38,154 nt of DNA. It comes from CAZBDU01 sp964490725 (GTDB taxonomy: Bacteria; Spirochaetota; Spirochaetia; SZUA-6; DRHE01). The stretch's first letter is position 1. Each line of letters starts with the position of its first letter. Shown here one piece after another: positions 29,517 through 37,456 of this stretch. The position numbers and the translations under genes are program-made. Where the stretch lies: assembly GCA_964490725.1 (NCBI GenBank), contig CAZBDU010000049.1, forward strand, positions 1 through 38,154, in the 5' to 3' direction. The notes under the pieces are model-generated. The model worked only from the letters and a program-made list of their open reading frames with translations. It did not search any database and had not been told where the DNA came from.

Positions 29517-32256
29517 CGGGTGGCTCCCTCACCAGGTAGCGGTCGCGGCACACCTCCCGCAGTCGGCACAGCCGGCAGTCCTGGGCCGGCGCACCCGGGT
29601 GGGGCAGCGCGAAGCGGCCCGCCGTTACCGCATCGGCCATGGCGCGCACCCGGCGGCGGAGCTGCGCCATCGCCTCCCGCAGTGCGGCCCGGTCGGCCAT
29701 GGCCCGGCCCCTCTGGCGCAGCACGTGGCGGTACCTGCCCTCCTCGATGGAGTAGTAGGCCGCCCCACCGACGCGCAGGCCGTGCCGTTCCATCAGGTAC
29801 AGGTAGAAGGTCATCTGGAAGGAGCGCGGGCTGGGGCCGAAGATCTCGGCCCGGGAGGGCACCGTCCGTTTCTTGTAGTCCACCACGGTATGCAGGCCGC
29901 CGCGCCGGGAGATCCGGTCCATCTTTCCCCGCAGGGCGATCCCCCCCGCCGGCCACAGCCACTCCAGCCCCACCTCGGTGCCCGCCGCCTCCTGGCCCGC
30001 CATTTCCGCGAGCTCCGCCTCCAGGAACCGGTCCGCCAGCTCCGAGGCTCGCCGGCGCAGATCTTCCCATATCGGCGCGATGGGCACCGGGCCCCTGCGC
30101 TCCAGCTCGGCGAAGGCCTGCCGGCACGCCTCGGAGAGGTGGGTGCGGTAGCGTTCCGCTCCTGCCGGATCCAGTGGCCCTTCCCCTGCCAGGCGTTCCT
30201 GGAAGAGCTGGAACAGCCTGTGCATGAGCCGCCCCAGCTCCCGCGGCTTCAAGCCGGGCGTCTCCGGCTCCGGGCCCTCCACCCCCAGGCGCTGCAGGAG
30301 ATAGCCGAAGGGACACTCCGTAAACCGCTCCAGCGCCGTGGGGGTGATCCGCAGCAGTCCCCGGCTGTCGCGAAAGAGCGCCGCCACCCTCTCCACCAGA
30401 TCCGGACGCCGGATCGGCTGCCGGCCGTAGTCTCGCAGCCGCGGGGCCAGGCCGCTGGCCAGCGCGGCCAGATAGCCCCGGCGCTGCACCGGCAGGAGGG
30501 GAAACTCCCCCGACCCGGTCCAGGCCAGCCGCTCGCCCTCGAAGGGATCCCGACAGGAAGCGGGCGCGGAAAAATCGATCCGCCCCTGGCTCACGAACGA
30601 CGCCGGCGGGAGCTGGGCGCCGAAGAGATCCTGCCGGGAGTAGCTGAAGGAGGCCGCGCCGCCCGAGAGGGCCAGGAGCCGCAGCAGGGGCCCGGCCAGC
30701 TCCTCCTGGGCGTGCGGCAGGCCCGCCTCCTCGTGGACGCTGAGGAAGGGGTAGCGGCGTAGCAGCCGGGAGGTGGCCTCCTGGGAGGCTCCCACGATGA
30801 AGTGATGCTGCGGCTCGATACCGGCGGCCACGGGGTAGGGGTACACGGGAACGCCGCCGCCCCGGCCCTGGGGCACGTAGATCCTCTCCCCCAGAAAGCC
30901 CAGCCAGAGGGCGAAGGGGGAGCTGCGGGGGGCCGCGCCCGGCAGCGCGGCGGCCTCCTGGAGCTCGGCCAGGGTGCTGAGGGTGAACTGGAAGATCGAC
31001 AGCTGCTCCTCCGACCACCCGGCGGGGTCGAGAAAGAGGTGGCCGAACTCCGCGATCGCGGCTCTGAGGGCTGTGAAGTCCGCCGCCCCGTGAATCCCCC
31101 GCAGGCTGGCGGTGAGCCGGGTCCAGTAGCGGCCTAAGGAGGGGCTGCCCTCCCGCTCCAGTGCCTCACGCCACAGGTCGCGCCCGCCGCCCTGGATGCG
31201 CCCGCGCAGCACCCTGGAGGCGGTTCCCAGCCGCACCAGCAGCAGGTTGGCCCGTTCGCGGCGCCAGGGGACCGCCCGGTTGCGGAGCAGCTCTCCCACG
31301 GCGGCGACCCCGAACTCCCCGGAGACGCAGGAGTCGATCTGGGTGAACAGCCTTGCCGCCGGGTAGCGGTCCACCCGCCGCCCACCATGGAAACGCAGGG
31401 GCACCGCGCGCACCTCCGCCTCCCGGCGGAGGTAGGATTCGATCTCTTCCAGCCCCGCCACCGACACGGCCACCTCCGCCGGGTCCACCCCCTCGTCCAG
31501 GAGCTCCTCCAGCCTGGCCAGGAGCCACCCCACCTCCTCGGGGCTGGAGCGGAAGGCGCGTATCGGCGGGGGCGGCCCGGCCGGGGGCAGGAAGGTGCAC
31601 TGGACCCGGCCCCGGAGCAGCCTGGAGTAGGCCGGGTAGTCTTCCAGGGTCTCCGGGAAGAAGATCCGCCACCGCTCGCCTTCCAGATCCAACCGCGGCT
31701 CCACCGCCCCAGGCTCGTACAGCCCCGCCGCCTCCAGGGTGTGCGCGTAGTCGCGGTGGATGGCCAGGAGGTCCTCTCTGCGCCCGGCGCTGGCCGCCGG
31801 CCAGGCCACCTCGACCTCCTGCACCCGGTGCAGCGTCGGAAGCAGCCGGCGCAGCAGGCCGACGAACACCAGCGGCTGCCCGCGGTGCTCCGGGGGTACC
31901 AGGCGGTGGAGGAAGGGATGGTCGCGGTTGCGCTCCAGCAGCCGGCAGGCGTAAAGCGTGCGGAACGCACGGTTGGCCGGCCGCAGGCCTTCCGGGTAGC
32001 GCAGGCAGCGTTCCTTGAACTGGTCCCAGGAGAGGAAGCGGTCCGCCAGAGCGGCCCGCCGCGGTCCCTCCTCCAGCGAGCGGCGCAGCCAGAAGCGCGC
32101 GGTGATTTCGGAAGGAAAGACCAGGCGCTCCCCGGCGCCGGGCCCCTGCGGCCCCAGAGGCGGGCGCTCGCCGGCCAGCCTCGGCGAGACCAGCTGCGAG
32201 AGGGCTCCGGCGCTCAGGTGATGAGTCTCCGCAGCAGCGGCTCGTTCTTTCGCCAC
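29506..32256 (-). CDS. addB: AddB-like PD-(D/E)XK nuclease
   Basis: About 916 residues. The C-terminus has a nuclease core (GKMDRISRRGGLHTVVDYKKRTV, with Asp-x-Lys) and AddB's iron-sulfur Cys pattern: one Cys in TECPFGYLL, then DCRLCRLREVC (Cys-x2-Cys-x5-Cys). The N-terminus (LVFPSEITARFWLR) lacks a Walker A, so it is an inactive helicase-like scaffold with an active nuclease, as known for many AddB-like and PD-(D/E)XK proteins outside Firmicutes. The start is unclear. No ATG or TTG is available. GTG 32256 lies 41 bases inside era. A CTG at 32217 overlaps the era stop as CTGA. I use the GTG. Confidence 0.88.
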   Translation of the reverse strand: MAKERAAAAETHHLSAGALSQLVSPRLAGERPPLGPQGPGAGERLVFPSEITARFWLRRSLEEGPRRAALADRFLSWDQFKERCLRYPEGLRPANRAFRTLYACRLLERNRDHPFLHRLVPPEHRGQPLVFVGLLRRLLPTLHRVQEVEVAWPAASAGRREDLLAIHRDYAHTLEAAGLYEPGAVEPRLDLEGERWRIFFPETLEDYPAYSRLLRGRVQCTFLPPAGPPPPIRAFRSSPEEVGWLLARLEELLDEGVDPAEVAVSVAGLEEIESYLRREAEVRAVPLRFHGGRRVDRYPAARLFTQIDSCVSGEFGVAAVGELLRNRAVPWRRERANLLLVRLGTASRVLRGRIQGGGRDLWREALEREGSPSLGRYWTRLTASLRGIHGAADFTALRAAIAEFGHLFLDPAGWSEEQLSIFQFTLSTLAELQEAAALPGAAPRSSPFALWLGFLGERIYVPQGRGGGVPVYPYPVAAGIEPQHHFIVGASQEATSRLLRRYPFLSVHEEAGLPHAQEELAGPLLRLLALSGGAASFSYSRQDLFGAQLPPASFVSQGRIDFSAPASCRDPFEGERLAWTGSGEFPLLPVQRRGYLAALASGLAPRLRDYGRQPIRRPDLVERVAALFRDSRGLLRITPTALERFTECPFGYLLQRLGVEGPEPETPGLKPRELGRLMHRLFQLFQERLAGEGPLDPAGAERYRTHLSEACRQAFAELERRGPVPIAPIWEDLRRRASELADRFLEAELAEMAGQEAAGTEVGLEWLWPAGGIALRGKMDRISRRGGLHTVVDYKKRTVPSRAEIFGPSPRSFQMTFYLYLMERHGLRVGGAAYYSIEEGRYRHVLRQRGRAMADRAALREAMAQLRRRVRAMADAVTAGRFALPHPGAPAQDCRLCRLREVCRDRYLVREPPGAL

Positions 32257-33086
32257 TTCGGCCTGGTTTTCACACGTATGTCCAGCCGGACGGCGTAGGG
32301 GAACAGCTCCGCCAGCTCCGCCTCGGCCTCCCGCACGATGGCTCGAATGCGGTCCCCGTTCCTGCCCACCAGGATCGCCTTCTGGCTCTCCCGTTCCACG
32401 TAGATGAATCCTCGCACCCACAGCTGGCTCTCTCCGCGCATCTCCGCATCGCTCACCTCCACGTAGAGGGCGTGGGGCACCTCCTTCTTGGTGTGGTGGA
32501 TCGCCCGCTCGCGGATGATCTCGGTGATGCGGAACTCCGGGCTCTGGTCCGTGTAGAAGTCCTCGGGGTAGAAACGCTGCCCCTCGGGGGCCAGCGCGAA
32601 CAGCGCGGCCAGCACCTCCGGGACCCCTTCCCCGGTGAGGGCGGACAGGGGGACCACGGCGGCCGGCTCCAGGAGCTCCGCAAGTGCGGCCCGCGGGGGT
32701 TCCAGATCCCCCGAGGAGGAGTCGATCTTGTTGAGACCCACCACCACCGCCTCGCGGTGCTCCCGGAGCATCCGCATCAGCGCCCGCTCCTCTTCACCGA
32801 CGGGGCGGGACACGTCCACCAGGTACAGCACCAGGTCCACCTCCTTCACGGCGTTGAGCGCCACCTCCTTGAGGTGCAGGTTCATGCGCCGCTCGGAGAG
32901 ATGGAAGCCCGGCGTGTCCACGAACACCAGCTGCCCCCGGCTTTCGGTGTGGATGCCGCGAATGCGGTTGCGGGTGGTCTGCGGCACCGGCGAAACGATG
33001 GACACCTTGCCCCCGCAGACCCTGTTGACGAAGGTGGATTTCCCGCTGGAAGGCCTGCCGATCAGGCTGACGAAGGCGGCTTGCAT
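32214..33086 (-). CDS. era: GTPase Era
   Basis: A 290-residue protein, ATG at 33086, two bases after the preceding stop. G1 is GRPSSGKS (10-17), G3 is VDTPG, G4 is NKID, and the G2 region has SPVPQTTRNRIRGI. The C-terminal KH domain includes HALYVEVSDAEMR and the GxxG-like GRNGDRIRAI loop that binds the 3' end of 16S rRNA. Era is essential for 30S maturation. Length matches E. coli Era (301). It stands between an HD-GYP protein and the AddAB genes on one strand, an unusual pairing. Confidence 0.97.
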   Translation of the reverse strand: MQAAFVSLIGRPSSGKSTFVNRVCGGKVSIVSPVPQTTRNRIRGIHTESRGQLVFVDTPGFHLSERRMNLHLKEVALNAVKEVDLVLYLVDVSRPVGEEERALMRMLREHREAVVVGLNKIDSSSGDLEPPRAALAELLEPAAVVPLSALTGEGVPEVLAALFALAPEGQRFYPEDFYTDQSPEFRITEIIRERAIHHTKKEVPHALYVEVSDAEMRGESQLWVRGFIYVERESQKAILVGRNGDRIRAIVREAEAELAELFPYAVRLDIRVKTRPKWRKNEPLLRRLIT

Positions 33087-33088
33087 GC

Positions 33089-34597
33089 TCAGTCCGGGAA
33101 CCTTCGGCTGATGGCCAGGAACTCCTGCTCCACGGACAAGAAGATGTCGGTGATGGCCGGGTCGAACTGCCTGCCTCTCTGAGAGACGATTTCCTCCCTC
33201 ACCCTCTCGTGCCGCCAGGGTTCCTTGTAGGGCCGGAGGTTGACCAGGGCGTCGTAGACGTCGGCCAGGGCCACGATGCGGGCGCTCAGGGGGATCTTCT
33301 CCCCCGCCAGGCCGTGAGGATAGCCCGTGCCGTCGTAGCGCTCGTGATGGTGCAGGGCCAGGGTGGAAGCCAGGGTCAAGAAGGACTGCTCTCCCAGCTC
33401 CCGGTCCGCCCGGTTGAGGATGGCCCAGCCCCACACCGTGTGGTTCTTCATCACCTCCCACTCTCCGGCGTCCAGCGGCCCGGGCTTCAGGAGGATGCTG
33501 TCCGGCACCCCCACCTTGCCGATGTCGTGGAGCATGCTGGAGATGTGGATGTCCGCCACGTAGTCCTGGCCGATGGTGAAGCTGTAGGGGTTGCGGCGGC
33601 GGATCTCGGAGGCGATCAGGCGGGAGTACTCGCAGATGCGCTGCAGGTGGTTTCCGGTTTCGGCGTCCCGGTATTCGGCAAGACGGGCCAGGGCTCGAAT
33701 CGTGGCCGTCTGCGTTGCCCTCAGCGCCGAGGCGGACTCGATGATGCGGTCGTTCAGGAACTCCTGCATCTCCAGAGCCTCCTGGAGCTCCCGGTTGAGG
33801 ATCATGTGCTCGGTGAGATCGAACACCACCCCGTAGACCGTCCCGTCCAGCAGCAGCGCCGAGTCCCGCACGATCAGCTCCTGTCCGTCGCCCCGGCGCA
33901 CCGCGAGGGTGAAGTTGCTGATGCTGCCGTGGCGGCAGATGTACTCCAGCTCCTCCTGGCGGTAGCGCGCCTGGGGGAACAGCCCCGGCGCGCCGTTCAG
34001 CTGCTCTACCCGCTGGTAGCCGGCCAGCTGCAGGAACACCCGGTTGGCATGCAGAAAGCGCCCGCTTTCCTCGGCGACGTAGAAGGGGATGGGCAGCCCG
34101 TCCAGCAGGGCCTCCAGGCCCACCGGGCCTGCTCCCGCCTCCGGGCCGCCGCCCCCGCGGGACAGCGGCTCGCCGATGCCGCTCCGCCCCTCATCGCGGG
34201 AAGCCGACTCCAGGACCTCCCGCACCCTGTCTCCCACCAGCTCCAGCTCCAGGGCGTCGTCATGGCTGCGGCCGGGCTCCACGCGCAGCGCCACCGCCCC
34301 CAGGGTCCGGCCGTCGGCGGAGCGCACCGGCCGCAGCAGCGTGGCTCCCTCCCTCCAGGGCAGCGCGTCGGCGTTCTCGAACAGCTCGCAGGGCTCCCCG
34401 CTGAGGCGGTCCAGGCAGGAGGCGTCCCTCGGAGCCGCAGCGCGCGGGTCCCGCAGGTCCAGCACCGCCGCCTCCAGGACGCCTGGAAGGCTGCGCAGCA
34501 GTCCCGCCACCTCCTCCAGCCTGGTCTCGACGGTCGGCAGGAGAGGAAGACGGCGCAGTAGCTCCACGTAGGCTTTCAGGAAGGTCCGCGGCTGCAT
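33089..34597 (-). CDS. PAS and HD-GYP domain phosphodiesterase
   Basis: A 502-residue cytoplasmic protein. Residues about 15-135 look like a GAF-like sensor. About 160-280 is a PAS domain (FYVAEESGRFLHANRVFLQLAGY, then an RDSALLLDGTVYGVVFDLTEH end). A short helical linker leads to the HD-GYP domain: HLQRICEYS, HDIGKVGVPD (H357-D358), NHTVWGWAIL and HHERYDGTGYPHGL, ending with ADVYDAL. HD-GYP domains hydrolyse cyclic di-GMP or related cyclic dinucleotides. All visible metal ligands remain. It has no transmembrane helix. The C-terminus ends two bases before era. Confidence 0.93.
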   Translation of the reverse strand: MQPRTFLKAYVELLRRLPLLPTVETRLEEVAGLLRSLPGVLEAAVLDLRDPRAAAPRDASCLDRLSGEPCELFENADALPWREGATLLRPVRSADGRTLGAVALRVEPGRSHDDALELELVGDRVREVLESASRDEGRSGIGEPLSRGGGGPEAGAGPVGLEALLDGLPIPFYVAEESGRFLHANRVFLQLAGYQRVEQLNGAPGLFPQARYRQEELEYICRHGSISNFTLAVRRGDGQELIVRDSALLLDGTVYGVVFDLTEHMILNRELQEALEMQEFLNDRIIESASALRATQTATIRALARLAEYRDAETGNHLQRICEYSRLIASEIRRRNPYSFTIGQDYVADIHISSMLHDIGKVGVPDSILLKPGPLDAGEWEVMKNHTVWGWAILNRADRELGEQSFLTLASTLALHHHERYDGTGYPHGLAGEKIPLSARIVALADVYDALVNLRPYKEPWRHERVREEIVSQRGRQFDPAITDIFLSVEQEFLAISRRFPD

Positions 34598-34648
34598 GAG
34601 CCCCCATTATGGCCTCCCTGCCGCCGCTGGATCAATACCGTCACCGTC

Positions 34649-34675
34649 TTGCCAGCGCCGGAACTGCCGTACTAT
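34649..34675 (+). promoter_or_regulatory. Possible promoter of apbE, TTGCCA-15-TACTAT
   Basis: TTGCCA at 34649-34654 and TACTAT at 34670-34675 (spacer 15, or 16 from CTTGCC) lie in the divergent gap between the HD-GYP and apbE genes. AGGGG follows at about 34679-34683 as a ribosome binding site. Confidence 0.4.
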
Positions 34676-34684
34676 TGTAGGGGC

Positions 34685-35719
34685 GTGAAATCCAGACGTC
34701 TGCGGTCTTCGCGCCGGGCGGGTCTCGCCCGCTGCGGCGCGCTCCTGCTGGCGGCGGCAATCCTGCTGCCGCTGTCCGGCTGCAGGCCGCGGCTGTACCG
34801 GGAGACGCGCCTGTCGATGTCCACGCTGCTCACGCTCCTGGTCTCCTCCGGCGGGCGGCCGCAGTTCGACCAGCTTTTCGCCGAGGCCGACCGCTGGGCG
34901 GCGGAGTTCGACCACCGCCACCAGGGCAGCCCCGTCTGGCGGATCAACCACGGGCAGAGCGTCCATCCCCCCGCCGAGGTGCTCCGCACCCTGGAGCTGG
35001 CGAAGGAGATCGCCGCGCTCAGCGGCGGCGCCTTCGATCCCACGGTGCTTCCCCTCACCTCCCTGTGGTCCTTCGACACCGGCGGACGGCTGCCCGTCCG
35101 GGAGGAGATCCTGGAGACACTGTCCCGCATCGACTACCGGAAGCTCCAGATCCAGGACGGCCAGGTCAGCCTGCCTCCCGGCTACGGGCTGGACCTGGGG
35201 GGCATTGCCAAGGGAGCGGTGGTCGACCTGTTGGGGGCGGATCTGCTGAGGCGCGGCCTGGAAGACTACCTGATCGACGCCGGCGGGGACATCCTGGTCT
35301 CCGGACTGAAGGAAGGACGCCTGCCCTGGGGGATAGCCATCCGGCATCCCCGCAGGGAGAACTCGGTCCTCGGGGTGCTGCGCGTGGGAGAAGCAGGCGA
35401 GCGGCGCGCAGTGGTCACCTCCGGGGACTACGAGCGCAGCTTCGAGCAGAACGGGCGGCGCTACCACCACATTCTCGACCCGCACACCGGCTACCCCGCC
35501 GAGGGACTGGCCAGCGTCACCGTGCTCGCCGCCTCCTGTGCACAGGCGGACGGGCTGGCCACCGCGGCGTTCGTTCTGGGCCGGCGCGACGGCCTGGAGC
35601 TCCTGGAGAGGCTTCCCGGCGTGGAAGGGTTGCTGGTGTGGGAGAAGAGCGAAGGCGGCCTGGCCGCGGAGGCCACCACGGGCTTCCCGCTGCGGGTGGA
35701 GGAGCTGGATCTGAAGTGA
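34685..35719 (+). CDS. apbE: FAD:protein FMN transferase (ApbE), lipoprotein
   Basis: A 344-residue protein starting at GTG 34685. A lipoprotein signal ends LSGC (Cys33). ApbE motifs follow: SGGAFDPTVLPLTSLWSF, GLDLGGIAKGAVVD, DYLIDAGGDILVSG, VVTSGDYERSF, and YHHILDPHTGYPAEG, whose Asp-Pro-x-Thr-Gly-Tyr-Pro marks the FAD/metal site. It attaches FMN from FAD to Ser/Thr of partners such as RnfG/NqrC or other envelope flavoproteins. No partner lies in the window. Length matches the family (about 340). Confidence 0.95.
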   Translation: MKSRRLRSSRRAGLARCGALLLAAAILLPLSGCRPRLYRETRLSMSTLLTLLVSSGGRPQFDQLFAEADRWAAEFDHRHQGSPVWRINHGQSVHPPAEVLRTLELAKEIAALSGGAFDPTVLPLTSLWSFDTGGRLPVREEILETLSRIDYRKLQIQDGQVSLPPGYGLDLGGIAKGAVVDLLGADLLRRGLEDYLIDAGGDILVSGLKEGRLPWGIAIRHPRRENSVLGVLRVGEAGERRAVVTSGDYERSFEQNGRRYHHILDPHTGYPAEGLASVTVLAASCAQADGLATAAFVLGRRDGLELLERLPGVEGLLVWEKSEGGLAAEATTGFPLRVEELDLK

Positions 35720-35722
35720 ACG

Positions 35723-35741
35723 GCGCCCGGAGCCGGGGCGC
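35723..35741. terminator. Candidate bidirectional hairpin terminator
   Basis: GCGCCC (35723-35728) pairs with GGGCGC (35736-35741) around a 7-base loop, between the convergent apbE and mtnP stops. No T-run follows, so strength is uncertain. Confidence 0.35.
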
Positions 35742-36607
35742 TACTTGTCCCGCCAGTACTTGTCGTAGAACAGCGCCAGGGAGCGGCGCGTCTGGTAGGG
35801 GATGAGCGCCGGATCGGTGACGATGGCCCCCGCCGCGGCGTGCCGGCACGGACAGTCGCCGCGGGAGGCGAAAGCCTGCACCAGGTCCGGAAGCAGCTGC
35901 TGCACCGCCCTGGTGTTGTCCCGCATCACCTTCAGGACCATCTCCACGGTAACGCTCTCCTCCGCCTCGTGCCAGCAGTCGTAGTCGGTGACCATGGCGA
36001 TGATGGCGAAGCAGATCTCCGCCTCCCGGGCCAGCTTGGCCTCCGGCAGCGAGGTCATCCCGATCAGGTCCGCGTTCCAGCTGCGGTAGAGGAAGGACTC
36101 GGCGCGGGTGGAGAACGGAGGGCCCTCCATGCAGACCAGGGTGCCCGCGGGGTGGAAGCGCCGCCGGGACCGCTCCAGCACCGCCACGGCGCCGTCCCGC
36201 ATTCCCTGGCAGTACGGATCCGCGAACACCAGATGGCCCACCACGCCGCCTCCGAAAAAGCTGTCTTCGCGGCTGCGCGTCCTGTCGATCAGCTGGTCGC
36301 AGACCAGGAAGTCTCCGGGGCGGAACTCTTCCTTCAGCGAGCCCACGGCGCTGATCGAGAGGATCTGCTCCACGCCCAGGGATTTCAGCGCCCAGATGTT
36401 GGCCCGGCACGGCACCTCCCCGGGCAGCAGACGGTGACCCCGGCCGTGGCGGGGCAGGAAAGCCACGGTCACGCCCTGGAGCTCTACCAGGGAGATCAGG
36501 TCCGAAGGCAGCCCGAAGGGAGTGGGCACCTCGATCTCCTGGAGCAGGCGAGCCTTGGGCAGCTGGTACAGTCCGCTGCCGCCGATGACCCCGATGCGTG
36601 CAGTCAT
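35741..36607 (-). CDS. mtnP: S-methyl-5'-thioadenosine phosphorylase
   Basis: A 288-residue protein. I start at the ATG 36607 (MTARIGVIGGSGLYQ), with AAGGAGG ten bases before it; a longer frame to 36745 adds low-complexity Arg. It is a PNP/MTAP-type phosphorylase: RHGRGHRLLPGEVPCRANIWALKSLGV, ILSISAVGSLKEEFRPGDFLVCDQLIDRT, CMEGPPFSTRAES and the AMVTDYDCWH segment. The DYDCW segment and the absence of the PNP Asn signature indicate methylthioadenosine or inosine-type substrates. It cleaves methylthioadenosine from polyamine or homoserine lactone synthesis to adenine and methylthioribose-1-phosphate. Confidence 0.93.
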   Translation of the reverse strand: MTARIGVIGGSGLYQLPKARLLQEIEVPTPFGLPSDLISLVELQGVTVAFLPRHGRGHRLLPGEVPCRANIWALKSLGVEQILSISAVGSLKEEFRPGDFLVCDQLIDRTRSREDSFFGGGVVGHLVFADPYCQGMRDGAVAVLERSRRRFHPAGTLVCMEGPPFSTRAESFLYRSWNADLIGMTSLPEAKLAREAEICFAIIAMVTDYDCWHEAEESVTVEMVLKVMRDNTRAVQQLLPDLVQAFASRGDCPCRHAAAGAIVTDPALIPYQTRRSLALFYDKYWRDK

Positions 36608-36789
36608 GAGCCGGAAGCCTCCTTGCCGGTGCGGCCGGCGCCATCGGCATCGGCGCCGGCGGTCCCAGTGTAGCCGAAGCGGCAGGCGCAGGCAACCGCT
36701 CCCGCCCCCCGCGGGCCCGGCCTCCGGCGCAGACCCCCTCGACAACCCCCGGTTGCGGCTCTCCTGCGCGGCTGCCGGCCTCCGTTCTG

Positions 36790-36818
36790 TTGCTCTTTGA
36801 GCGCCTAATGACTATATT
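36790..36818 (+). promoter_or_regulatory. Promoter placing clpP start at the mRNA 5' end
   Basis: TTGCTC (36790-36795) and TATATT (36813-36818) have a 17-base spacer. The predicted +1 falls near 36825, immediately at ATG 36826, so the transcript may be leaderless. A weaker reading would put the ATG at 36808 downstream of an unseen promoter. Confidence 0.45.
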
Positions 36819-36825
36819 TCAGACC

Positions 36826-37443
36826 ATGAGCGAGGAAGCACTGCAGCGGCGCCTCCAGGAGGAGGAGCAACCGAAGGCCGAGCCGGCCGGCGAGGGTGAA
36901 GGACGCCTGCTGGAGCGGATCCTCAAAACCCGCAACATCCTTCTCTCCGGCGAGATCAACAAAGCCCTTGCCGAGCGAGTGGTCCGGCAGCTGATTCTTC
37001 TGGAGGACCAGGGGGAAGAGCCCATCAAGATCTTCATCGACAGCCCCGGAGGGGACGCCGACGCGGGGTTCGCCATCTTCGACATGATGCGATTCGTCAA
37101 ACCGCCGGTAATCACCATCGGCATGGGCCTGGTGGCCAGCGCCGCCGCCATCGTGCTCCTGGCCGCCCCCAAGGCGGAGCGCGTGGGCCTGCCCAACTCG
37201 CACTATCTGATCCACCAGCCCTTGAGCGGCATCCGCGGCGTGGCGACGGAGATCGAGATCCATGCACGCGAGCTCGACAAGCTGCGGCGCAAGATCAACA
37301 AGCTTATCTCCGAGGAGACCGGGCAGGAGCCGGGCAAGGTGGAGAAAGACACGGACCGGGACTACTGGATGAACGCCGACGAAGGGGTGGAGTACGGGCT
37401 CATCAACCGGGTCATCAGTCACCGGGAGGACCTGAAAGGATAG
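36826..37443 (+). CDS. clpP: ATP-dependent Clp protease proteolytic subunit
   Basis: A 205-residue protein from ATG 36826 (ATG 36808 and TTG 36790 are alternatives in frame). The catalytic triad sits at the expected spacing: Ser105 in GLVASAAAIV, His130 in HYLIHQP and Asp179 in DTDRDYWMN. The IDSPGGDADAGFAIFDMM strand is typical. It is a ClpP1/2 paralogue type: the Ser elbow is VASAAA rather than the usual AASMGA. The N-terminal 35 residues are charged (EEEQPKAEPAGEGEG) and probably disordered. It would form the barrel protease with ClpX, ClpA or ClpC, none of which lies here. Confidence 0.95.
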   Translation: MSEEALQRRLQEEEQPKAEPAGEGEGRLLERILKTRNILLSGEINKALAERVVRQLILLEDQGEEPIKIFIDSPGGDADAGFAIFDMMRFVKPPVITIGMGLVASAAAIVLLAAPKAERVGLPNSHYLIHQPLSGIRGVATEIEIHARELDKLRRKINKLISEETGQEPGKVEKDTDRDYWMNADEGVEYGLINRVISHREDLKG

Positions 37444-37456
37444 TCCAAGGGGCCCC

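Noticed and set aside
27483..30227. Over 900 codons open on the plus strand opposite addA/addB
   Set aside because: It crosses two real genes whose motifs are in the expected order on the minus strand. The plus-strand protein is Gln/Arg/Pro-rich and featureless, an effect of codon bias.
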